A model generated the notes under the pieces. The model saw only the letters and a program-made list of their open reading frames with translations, was not told the DNA's origin and ran no database searches. A DNA stretch of 64,000 nucleotides from positions 33,699,855-33,763,854 of the forward strand of contig NC_056047.1 of assembly GCF_004379255.2 (NCBI RefSeq), written 5' to 3'. Both the position numbers and the translations under genes were made by a program. Source of the stretch: Salvia splendens (Eukaryota > Streptophyta > Magnoliopsida > Lamiales > Lamiaceae). Position 1 is the stretch's first letter. Every line of letters begins with the position of its first letter. Below, piece by piece: positions 10,744-20,812 of the stretch.

Positions 10744-12257
10744 TGTTAGGGTTAGTATACTGAAAAGCATGTTTCGAGCGACCTCACACGAATAGAATCT
10801 TGCTTTTGTGTACGGAAAAACTCTACAATCCACTTTTAACCCGACTCAGTATCATTCGAGCAGTTTGCACGAATAGAATCAATATATTATTACATTGTGT
10901 TTGCTTGTGCATTTATAAGATGTTTTATAAACATTTAAATGCATAAGAAGTTAACAAAGCCTACGTCTTTTGCTTAGTAGACTGGTCATGGGCTGCGCTC
11001 ACTTTAAGGTACTACAGTCGGTTCTAAGCAATGCTTTGCAAAAGAGAAGAAGAATTTCACAACCTAGATAGGCTTTGACTACCTATCGTGAAAGGTTGCA
11101 ATGTCAGTCCGATTATTTCTAAGCCTTATTGAGATAAGATGACGTTGGTGTGGTATAGCACTGAAAGGATCTAACAGCAAGACGAGTCTTGATAATTAAT
11201 TTGTTAATCTACATACGTTAGCATTGAGCATACGACATTGAGTATCTACTACTTTGACTTACCAAAGGTGCGGGTTTTTCGTCACCCAACGATCCGGGTA
11301 TATTGGGTAGTGGTGATCATTATCTAGCGGTGCTAGGATTGCTATTATGTTGAATCGTGCGCGAGGTGAGTCTGGTTTGATAATGTCCTCAAGAGGAGCT
11401 TTAACAAGGTTTTATCATTCAGAAATTGACCAGTTGGAGTTTTATTACTCTATGAATAATAAATAAGTGTTTCTTGCTAAGTCCACTCTTGGAATTAATA
11501 AGATGTTAATTAATTAAATCCATAGCAGACTTTAATTAATTAATGGATATTTGTATCTTAAGCACGGGAAATAAATAATAAACAAAAATGGAAACCCGGA
11601 TTACTTGTAATTTCGGATTTGGATGGGGAGGTCAATATTACGTCTGTAGTGGCTGCTCGTAATATTCCAATATAAGCTTGTATTAAATTGTGGGTTCAAT
11701 TTAATTAGTAAAAAGCTAATTGGGGGAGCCCATATCCAAAACCTTCCATAGATCCCTGACTGGGCCCAATATGAACTATTATAAATAAGAGAATAAAGGA
11801 GATATAAAATCAATTGATTTTCACAATGAAATTTTCGTCCCCCTCTATTTTGAGAGGAGCTCGAAAATTCTCTCTTCTTCTCCGTGAGATTTTCAGCTCA
11901 TCCTCAGTGAGAAATTTCTGTCTTCTTTATTCAAGTCCTAGTGTTTCGATAAGATCAGCCCACCCTGATATCAGAATAGAGTTCGGGACACCAATCAGAA
12001 GATCCGTGGTCTAATATTGAAGATCATTGTAGAGAAGGAGCGAGCAATCGACGATTCTTTGGAGAATCAACGAGGTAAATTGGCTAACTCCGTAGCAAGC
12101 ATGTTTTAGGGATTTTTGTGCTAAAGCATGTTTGAAATTCAAGTTATGAGCATGATACATGTGATAATTATGCGAATAGAATTTGTCTAAATAATATGCA
12201 AAATAGATCCGTATATGATATCCGTTAGAACACATGCTTCCGCTGCCAACCCCTTCA
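10744..12257 (+). repeat. 5' LTR of Copia-1
   Basis: Begins TGTTAGGGTTAGTATACTG and ends GCCAACCCCTTCA. A TATAAATA box lies at 11780-11787. Compared with the 3' LTR it lacks about 33 bases near 11175, between two copies of GACGAG-TCT, which looks like a deletion between short direct repeats. A 66-codon ORF at 11814-12014 is repeated in the 3' LTR and is not taken as a gene. Confidence 0.9.
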
Positions 12258-12259
12258 AT

Positions 12260-12272
12260 TGGTATCAGAGCC
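12260..12272 (+). other. Primer binding site of Copia-1 (initiator tRNA-Met)
   Basis: TGGTATCAGAGCC two bases after the 5' LTR end is the usual copia primer site, complementary to the 3' end of initiator tRNA-Met. Confidence 0.9.
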
Positions 12273-12423
12273 AGGCTTTGGCTCTGATTATTTGGATTTA
12301 AATTTCTCAAAATTCATGCATGCATGTATTATTTGATTTCGAAGCATGTTCTTGGTGTTTTGTTTAATTTATTACGCATGATGAACTCAAGAACTATCGA
12401 ATCAAAGAACCTGAATTACTCGA

Positions 12424-13085
12424 TCATACGAGATGTGCGATCCGTCGGCGCTCGTGCCGAGACAGATCGCACCATGCACAATCGAGGTAGGGATGTCGAG
12501 ACAGTGGGAGCCGGGGAGCCACGATCACGGGGCGACGCGCAGACAAGCGAGGGCTCGCGCACCGCCGGCCGAGACCGCAAGCCCCAGACGCACCCGCATG
12601 AAGCTGGCGAGGTGCGGTGGTTCGTCCGAGAACCACCGAGACACCAGGCGCCGAGAGCTCCAACCCTAGGCGGAAGGACTGAGACGGGCGGTCGGAGCTG
12701 GCCGAGAGCAGGCGCGCCTCCGTGCGCGCCGATGGCCGAGAGCAGGCGCGCCTCCGTGCGCGCCGATGGCCGAGAGCTCGCGCCACCCAACGGCTCGGAT
12801 GGCTGAGACGGGCGTCAAGACGCTGGCCGAGAGGCGCGCACCGCCGCGTGCGCGCCTGGCCGAGAAGCGTCGACACTTGTTGGAACACGACGCCGAGACT
12901 GGCGCTCGCCGCTGGCCGAGAGGAGCCGCGCCTACGCGCACGCTTCGGCCGAGACGCTGTCAAATCCCGACGAGCCGCTGGCCGAAACACTGGCGTGCCA
13001 CCTGTGCGCCGGTGGCCGAGACGCCTTGTGCGTCGTATTCCGATGAAGAACTCGTCGGATTTTCGTCGTTCATCGTTCGTACGAA
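12424..13085 (+). other. GC-rich island with repeated GGCCGAGA motif in Copia-1
   Basis: About 660 bases of high GC content interrupt very AT-rich DNA. Open frames exist on both strands because stop codons are rare in GC-rich sequence. GGCCGAGA or a one-base variant recurs about ten times between 12559 and 13022, and a 34-base unit is repeated exactly (12700-12733 and 12734-12767). It lies where gag would start. I recognise no protein domain. It may be captured host sequence or an expanded simple motif. Confidence 0.6.
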
Positions 13086-13342
13086 CCTTGTACGATGAGA
13101 TAACGATGAAGGATTATTTTAATGATTATTTAATTATTTTATTAAAAGATATCATTAAAATATTATTAAATGGAATTATCTGTTTATTTGGTGTTTATCT
13201 ATTTTAAGTGGATTATCTGTCTTATCTGCTTATGTGATAATTATGCAAAAACCATATAAAATATCTAAGCGATAATTACAACAAGTGCGTTGTATATGGT
13301 CTCCATCAATTGGTCTGCACTTTATGAAGCTTTTTTTCTAAT

Positions 13343-13497
13343 ATTATCGCCACCTGCTCTGTGGGGACAATAATCCTAAGAAATAGCGAGTTTATGAGGG
13401 TGGACTTCTCCAAAATAAGTAGTATAAACTAGAATGTGGTGTACAATATTATTGCCACCTGCTCTGTGGGGACAATAATCCTATGAAACTGCGAGTT
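13343..13497 (+). repeat. Direct repeat pair in the Copia-1 interior
   Basis: A string of roughly 48 bases containing CCACCTGCTCTGTGGGGACA followed by ATAATCCTA and GCGAGTTT occurs at about 13345-13392 and again at about 13450-13498, with few differences. Between 13100 and 15640 the interior has no convincing coding frame. Confidence 0.6.
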
Positions 13498-14271
13498 TCA
13501 GAAGTTCACACAGAATTTATGAGATAGCTTGATCTTGTTAGCAGCACATGAGCGTTGTTATGGGAGTGTGTTGTAGAAATGAGACTTTGTAATGCTAAAT
13601 TCGGTGGTCTTGTTTAGGCAACATTAGGCGGCCATGCCACTCTGTGGTCTCTGGACTATTCGTCGGTGTTGTGACCAGTAAAATTGTAAGATTTTAATGC
13701 GTATTGACTTCCTCTGGAGGAGACAAAATTTTAATTTTAATCCTCCATTTCCTCGACATAATTCCACGAAGATTGTTCGAGAATGCTTTTTGCATGCACT
13801 TGACAAGTTCTTTGAGGAATAAGGTCACACTATTTTCTTATAAGTAGCATGACAAGTCTTTGTTAGTGACGATGAAAGATGGATATCAATAGAATCTGTC
13901 AAGATGATTCGATTGGAATATCCTAGAGGGACATAATAGTTTCTGACTCAAGTCATCGCCTGAAGCAATAAGAAATGACTAAAAGAACGTTTAACCGAAA
14001 AGTAGAAAACCTTCAGAATATTAGTCGTTAAAATACTGTTAGATGAAAGTAACATGATAGATGACGAATTCGTAAAAGCTGCATTTTTCCTAAGTCCTAT
14101 TTCATTTGAACAAAAGACTAGATATGGAAATGAGAGAGCCTGATTAATCGAAGAATGTTTAAGCGAATGGAGATGCTTTGTAAGTTGGATTAACATTTCT
14201 TTCAAAGAAGGACAATGACTTACATGACAATGCAACTTCTAAGTAAGAGATCTTGATCTAGTTAGGTTTTT

Positions 14272-14315
14272 GTTGCAGTGGGAGCTGTTAATGTGTTGCA
14301 GTGGGAGCTGTTAAT
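14272..14315 (+). repeat. 22-bp tandem duplication
   Basis: The unit starting GTTGCAGTGGGAGCTGTTAA occurs twice head to tail. It lies in the decayed Copia-1 interior. Confidence 0.75.
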
Positions 14316-15649
14316 GCTCAATTATTATTTTATGGTTGATGTTTAAGGCATCATAGTATTGAAACAATATAGATGTAACAAGATTGAGTATTAAACAACA
14401 CATCAACTTCTTAAACAATGAATGATAAAGTATTTATGGCTCTTAGTCTTAAGGCCAAGAAAATACTTAGTTATTGTTCAAACTGATCTAGACTATCAAG
14501 ATTTTAACAATTTGTTAAATAGCTTGAAAGTCGAGAATGTCTATTCGATGCACTATGAGTTAGAATCATTTGATTCAGAATACTTATAGAAGTGCAACGT
14601 AGAAAGACTAGCAAGTCTCAATGGTTTACACCAATAAGGAGACGAGCAAAGCGTTATGATCAGTAGTGGGAGTCTAATCTCCATTAACGAATCCAAGCAT
14701 TCTTTCAAAGAATGAGATAGTTATGTAAGAAGGAATTGAAGTCTTTCTAAGACAAGTTTGATCAAGTGATGAGTTGTACTCATGTAAATCTTATTATTGG
14801 TGGGATAAGCGTTAGATATAACGAGATACACCTAAAAGAAACTACCATCATCAGTACCTTCTACAAAACACGAGTTGTGGACTAGAGTGACTCTAGTCTA
14901 GCATATCTCAAGGTGTAATGTTGTTCCAACGCATGTTGGAAATGTATCCAAGTAATTGGAGTTGAGTACTGAGGTAAGTTTTAAGGTTCTCCCAAATGAT
15001 GTAAGATTATAAGTTCTGTAATCTTCAAAGATATAATTCTTGTATGAAGATCAAGAAAGGAACTAAAAGCCTAACAGTGTGATAACTCTCAGTACAAAGA
15101 GAGATATCGAATTTTCCACGTTACCAAGGACTAATACCATTAGAAGCTTATGCACTAATAAAATCAACTTCAACACCTAAGATTGTTAGAACCATGTCGT
15201 AGTGGGAGCGTTCCTAGGAACTAACAAGTTCATGGGTCTAAGAGTGTCGCAGGACTCGGTCTTAGATAAACTTGAACATAATCCTTTTAACTACAATGTA
15301 GAATTGGTTCATTTGGATATTCGTCCTTGAAAAGGTGATAGATTCCAAACTATAATCTTAGATAGACAACATGTTTTATAAGACTTACAATACTACCTAC
15401 AGGCTGTGTCAGTCAGAGGGAGCTAGTATAATTGCAAGTGTAAATATGGATCTCAAATGGCTAGACAGTGACAATGGGCTATGCCCAAAGAGAAATATCA
15501 TCTTCTCGCTGTGCCAAGATTTGTTCGTTCCTACTGTCTATCAGAACTTACATAAATTAGAATGTATGTATTATGATTGTCAAGATAGCTTTCTATTAAT
15601 AGAAGTCTTGAGGAAATCATCTACATGGAACATCCTAATGAGTATGTAA

Positions 15650-16640
15650 TAAAGGGCAAGAAACACATGATTGGAAGCTAATGAAGACCTTTATGGTCTT
15701 AGGCATGCATCTAAATCAGAGTATGTGTTTTAGTGAGATTGTCAAATTTTTGGAATTTGACATGTGCCCTTAAGCGTGTTGTAAGCACAAGGAAGTTGAA
15801 AGTGCATTGAATATGGTATTATTGGTACTCTACGATGATGAAATCTATAAAAGTTGCAAACAACTAAGATTGACATCTAGCGTAGGAAACTGGTTGTCTA
15901 CCCAGTTTAAGATAAAGGATTTAAGAGAAACTAATTACATTCTAAGCATCTAATTCTTTACGATTGCTAGAAAGAATGTTGAGATTCTCTTAGCAATCCT
16001 ATATCTATACATAGCTTGGAACATTTAGCATTGGAAATTCCATGAAAAGGTTGTTACCATTCAAGATGAAATTGTCTTGTCTCTAGTCAAGTGTCGTTTG
16101 ACACTTAGTGAGAATAAGAATTATGAGACTAGTTCTGCAGATAGATGTCTCATGTATGCTATAATGTGTACTAAGTTTGATATTAGTTGTGCTTTTGCAT
16201 AGCAAGTATATATCATTTTAACCATGGCAAAGGACTGTGATTGAGGTAATGGATATACCATAGTACTTGAGAAAGACTAATCGATATATTCTAGTTTACC
16301 AGTCATTCATGTAATGTCCTTGGGGTTACACTGACTAAGTCTTATGACTAATCAGTGATCGAGTAAGTCATCCTCATTATATGTGTTTGCATTAGGAGTA
16401 TACTCCTAGAAGCTTTGATCGTAAGTTTGAGTATGCCTATGAGTATTTTTACTCTAGCAAAGGCTAACTCAAGGGAATACGAGATCATAAGCTAAGCAAT
16501 CACATAGAGAGATGAAATTAATTAAAGATCAAGTACGCAACAAAGACATAGTGGTGGAAAAGATATTATCAGAGAACAACCAAGCAGATTTTTCACATAA
16601 ATTGCCTTTGTGGCAACATGTTTCAAACATGATGTGAAAT
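15650..16640 (+). pseudogene. Decayed copia reverse transcriptase and RNase H
   Basis: Pieces are recognisable in shifting frames: LYGLRHASKS near 15690 (copia YGLKQASR region), GNWLSTQFKIKDLRETNYI near 15885 (copia WLS-F-MKDLGEA-YILG region), SSADRCLMYAIMCTKFDI near 16130 (copia GSLMYAMMCTRPDI region), and SSENNQADFSHKLP near 16565 (end of RNase H, N-ADPLTK-LP). Many stops and frameshifts separate them, so this is a relic. The order RT then RNase H directly before the polypurine tract is the Ty1/copia order. Confidence 0.75.
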
Positions 16641-16736
16641 GAATGGTAGTTCGATATATCTAACTCCAAGACCTGCTTTGTGTATAAGTGGGAGAGTTTT
16701 TGGTAGTGGGTATACTCGAAATCATGTTTTGAGTAT

Positions 16737-16747
16737 AAGTGGGAGAT
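16737..16747 (+). other. Polypurine tract of Copia-1
   Basis: AAGTGGGAGAT directly precedes the TGTTAAGG start of the 3' LTR. A similar string, AAGTGGGAGAG, lies about 53 bases upstream after a repeated TATACTCGAAATCATG-like stretch, so the end of the interior was partly duplicated. Confidence 0.85.
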
Positions 16748-18283
16748 TGTTAAGGTTAGTATACTGAAAAGCATGTTTCGAGAGACCTCGCACGAATAGA
16801 ATCTTGCTTTTGTGTACGGAAAAACTCTACAATCCACTTTTAACCCGACTCAGTATCATTCGAGCAGTTTGCATGAATAGAATCAATATATTATTACATT
16901 GTATTTGCTTGTGCGTTTATAAGATGTTTTATAAACATTTAAATGCATAAGAAGTAAACAAAGCCTACGTCTTTTGCTTAGTAGACTGGTCGTGGGCTGC
17001 GCTCACTTTAAGGTACTACAGTCGGTTCTAAGCAATGCTTTGCAAAAGAAAAGAAGAATTTCACAACCTAGATAGGCTTTGGCTACCTATCGTGAAAGGT
17101 TGCAATGTCAGTCCGATTATTTCTAAGCCTTATTGAAATAAGATGACGTTGGTGTGGTATAGCACTGAAAGGATCTAACAGCGAGACGAGTCTTTATGCT
17201 ATCTACTGAAAGACGAGGTCTTGATAAATATCTATTTCTTAATCTACATACGTTATCATTGAGCATACGACATTAAGTATCTACTACTTTGACTTACCAA
17301 AGGTGCGGGTTTTTCGTCACCAAACGAACCAGGTATATTGGGTAGTGGTGATCATTATCTAGCGGTGCTAGGATTGCTATTATGTTGAATCGTGCACGAG
17401 GAGAGTCTCGTTTGATAATGTCCTCAAGAGGAGCTTGAATAAGGTTTTATTATTCGGAAACTGACCAGTTGGAGTCTTTGAATAATAAATAAGTGTTTCT
17501 TGCTAAGTCCACTCTTGGAATTAATAAGATGTTAATTAATTAAGTCCATAGCAGACTTTAATTAATTAATGGACATTTGTATCTTAAGCACGGGAAATAA
17601 ATAATAAATAAAAATGGAAACCCGAATTACTTGTAATTTCAGATTTGGATGGGGAGGTCAATATTACGTCTGTAGTGGCTACTCGTAATATTTCAATATA
17701 AGCTTGTATTAAATTGTGGGTTCAATTTAATTAGTAAAAAGCTAATTGGGGGAGCCCATATCCAAAACCTTCCAAAGATCCTTGACTGGGCCTAATATGA
17801 ACTATTATAAATAGGAGAATAAAGGAGACAGAAAATCAATTGATTTTCACAATGAAATTTTCGTCCCCCTCTATTTTGAGAGGAGCTCAAAAATTCTCTC
17901 TTCTCCTCCGTGAGATTTTCAGCTCCTCCTCCGTGAGAAATTTCTGTCTTCTTTATTCAAGTCCTAGTGTTTCGATAAGATCAGCCCACCTTGATGTCGG
18001 AATAGAGTTTGGGACACCAGTCAGAAGATCCGTGGTCTAGTATTAACGATCATTGTGGAGAAGGAGTGAGCAATCGACGATTCTTTGGAGAATCAACGAG
18101 GTAAATTGGCTAACTCCGTAGCAAGCATGTTTTAGGGATTTTTGTGCTAAAGCATGTTTGAAATTCAAGTTATGAGCATGATACATGTGATAATTACGCG
18201 AATAGAATTTGTCTAAATAATCTGCAAAATAGATCCGTATATGTGATCCATTAGAACGCATGCTTCCGCTTCTAACCCCTTCA
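16748..18283 (+). repeat. 3' LTR of Copia-1
   Basis: Begins TGTTAAGGTTAGTATACTG and ends TCTAACCCCTTCA. A TATAAATAG box lies at 17806-17814. It keeps the segment around 17190-17225 that the 5' LTR has lost, but has itself lost a short string near 17478. Confidence 0.9.
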
Positions 18284-19241
18284 GATCTAACTCGCCAACC
18301 TCTTCTCACGATTATGTAGCAAGTTATATTAATCCATCACAGAATGTGTCACTCAAACGTGAAGCATTATCCAATTACTTAAGGAAGAAACAAAGTAAGA
18401 ACAAAACGGATATTAAATAGAAAACGGAATTGTATAACCAAAGTCGTTACTAACACATCCCTAGAATCCTATGAGTTTAGTTGCACATAATAGAATAAAC
18501 TAAAACCATAGATTGTAGGGAAGACAATGAAAACATAAGAACTAAAGCAATAAAACCCAAAGGTAGAATCCTTGTAGCCTTGATGATCTTCTTGTATCCT
18601 TCTTCAACCCCTTGCACTATGAAGCACTCTTACTTTTAAACTCTAAAAATATTTTTGCAAAGAGAAGAACTCTTTTTGTTGAACCATTGGGTGGTATTTA
18701 TAGTGGAGAAATTGCCCCTCATCAAATAAAGAAAATGGTTGCAAAGTATGGTAAGTCTTGGAGAGAAAGTAGAGCAAATCTGCTCGCCGCTTTTTCCCAG
18801 CGGGTCGCTGCACCTTGGCCAACAGTCGCTGTGGGTTGATTCGGAGCTTCTTTCTCTTGGGCAGCGGTCGCTGCACTTGTTTCAGCAGTCGTTGGCAATC
18901 ATCTCGTAACTCTCTGGACTCCTTGTAGCGGTCGCTGCGCACACCCCATGGGTCGTTGGACGTGTTCTTCCTTTCATGCACAACTTCCCCGGAGCGGGCC
19001 GATATTGGCTTAGCGGTGTCTGGGCGCCAGCAGTCGCTGGCTGTGTTGCAACGGACCGCTGGACGTCTTGAACAACTCCAATTTCCAACTTTGCGTTTTG
19101 ACTCTCTTTTTGGGCTCAAATATGCACGTTTCTCACAAAACACGTCAAAATACCAAAATGGATAAAACATATAAAATATAGACATGAATTGTGATTTTGA
19201 CATTAAAAATGGACCAAATAAAGGCCGAGCGTATCAGTTGA

Positions 19242-19641
19242 CACTTTTCCAACCACCGACATTTTTTTATTTATAAATAACTGACCTCATTTAACTTCTC
19301 TTATCTAATTTTTCTGATACACATTGATCCTCTGAGCGTCTGATACAATATGCTCTTTAGAGTGTCTGATATGATTGGCTCTTTGGAGTGTCTGATACAA
19401 TTTTCTCTTCGGAGTATCCAATACGATTGGCTCCTCGGAGCGTCTATATAATTTGTTACATGAACCCTAAATGGGTGGTCTGTGTGGCGTCCTTTCAAGG
19501 GCAATAGTCGAGTCTGTATTTGCATATGATATGGCCCGTGTACTGATGTCTGTTACTAAGAACGATAAATGGGTTATATCTGTTATGTTATAATATGTGA
19601 TTGTGAGAAACCTCAGCTATAATTATGATATGTCTTGATAT
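19242..19641. other. Intergenic DNA between the solo LTR and Athila-1
   Basis: This stretch holds the 26-bp minisatellite described separately and about 270 bases without gene, LTR or MITE signals. It should continue, across the Athila-1 insertion, into 36873. Confidence 0.5.
19313..19442 (+). repeat. 26-bp minisatellite, five units
   Basis: Five units of exactly 26 bases start at 19313, 19339, 19365, 19391 and 19417. Each begins TCTGATAC or a variant and ends in a C/T-rich string then GGAGYG. Units differ by several bases, so the array is not recent. Confidence 0.85.
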
Positions 19642-19646
19642 ATAGT

Positions 19647-20812
19647 TGACATACTTGGATTTTACATGGTTTTAGAGGGTGGTTTTATGTGAATTTGATC
19701 ATATATCGTCTATTATTAGGCGTGTTTATATCTACTTCTCTATTATGTTGGTATGTTGACCATTTTGTTAAAAATGTGTAGAAAAAGATGCAAAATAGGT
19801 GGATGTGCAACAGCCTTAGTTTGAAACAATTTTACTGGAGATTTTGAATTCCAATCAACCACCAATGCATATCATTCTCTTCTTCTTCGAAAGAGCTTCG
19901 CGTGGGTATCTTAAACACCTCAATCGGAGCTATGTAGAAGAAGTTATGGTCGTTTTACAAGCACTGCGCTGTCTAGAAAATCTCACGCGGCCGGGTGAAT
20001 TGTTACCCTATAATTCCACCTGGCCGGGTGTCGCAAATTGAGCGCTGGAAGGTCAGAAACTGGCCGAAAATCATCACCCGGCCGGGTACGTTGTTTTGGC
20101 ATATTTTTATGCCAAAAATGCGATTTTTGATGGGGATTAAAAGGTGAAAAATCCTAGGGTTCAATCTATTCTCCCCCAGCCGCAAAAACACACTCTCTCT
20201 CTAGGAAGCACTCTTGGAAGAAGATTGGAGATTCAAGCTTCAATTCCTCCGCCAATTGTAATTCTTATCATTAATTCTGTTGTTTCCCTTAGTTTTTTTG
20301 TTTGTTTTCTACTTTGAACATGAGTAACTAAACCTTTCATGTAGAATTCTTGGTGAAGATGCATTGATTCATAGTTTTAATCCAATTGGTTTCGTTTTAT
20401 CTTGCTCTTGCAATTGTTTGAATTATTCTTGTGCTTTTTCCTATCAATTACTTGATCACCGATTAGGAGTGAGTGTAGGGTTTCTTAGAGTAATCCGGAG
20501 ATGAAATAATTAATCTTGAAAGAGGAATAATTCACACCTTTATTCAATAAAACTCGGGAGAGTTGAGATTCTGCGTGGGGTCATTAATCTAATCAAACTG
20601 TTAGGAGTTAGGTCTAAGAATTAGAAGGGAACTTCAATTATTACACCTAATCTATGGATTTCTCACCTCGGGAGGGGGTTTAATCTACAATTGTGATTGA
20701 TTCAACAATTCTGGAGACTTTAAATGGTAAATCGGTTTTAATTGGGTTAGGCTATGAGTTGTGCATCGGATACTTGAATTCTGCATATTTCTCCATCATC
20801 TTACACAACCTG
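19647..20812 (+). repeat. 5' LTR of Athila-1, left part
   Basis: Contains three copies of a palindromic CGGCCGGGTG string between 19985 and 20090, a pyrimidine-rich stretch, and the part from 20394 that repeats at 36208. The last five bases, ACCTG, are the left target duplication of Tekay-2. Together with 33227-33461 the LTR is about 1.4 kb. Confidence 0.8.

Larger units (their letters stand above)
10744..18283 (+). mobile_element. Ty1/copia element Copia-1, nested in the solo LTR
   Basis: Two LTRs of 1514 and 1536 bases (TGTTAGGGTTAG / TGTTAAGGTTAG to CCCCTTCA) enclose a primer site, a GC-rich island, a long decayed interior and a polypurine tract. GATCT flanks the whole element (10739-10743 and 18284-18288). 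Copia-style RT and RNase H remnants are readable only in pieces at 15650-16640. The element is old or was non-autonomous already when it inserted. Confidence 0.9.
10237..19236 (-). repeat. Solo LTR of Athila/Tat-like family LTR-T, split by Copia-1
   Basis: Read on the minus strand it starts TGATACGCTCGG at 19236 and ends near GTGCATCG at 10237 (the terminal CA has decayed to CG). Without Copia-1 and its GATCT duplication it is 1455 bases, close to the 1459 of the copy at 50822-52280. It is flanked by GTTGA on both sides (10232-10236 and 19237-19241). No polypurine tract or primer site adjoins it, so it is a solo LTR left by recombination between the two LTRs of one element. Confidence 0.85.

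Noticed and set aside
11814..12014. 66-codon ORF present twice (also 17840-18040)
   Set aside because: It lies in both Copia-1 LTRs and is conserved only because the LTRs are copies. No domain is recognisable.
12324..13207. Several overlapping ORFs on both strands in the GC-rich island
   Set aside because: Stops are rare in GC-rich sequence, so four or more frames are open together. None shows a domain or a better frame than the others.
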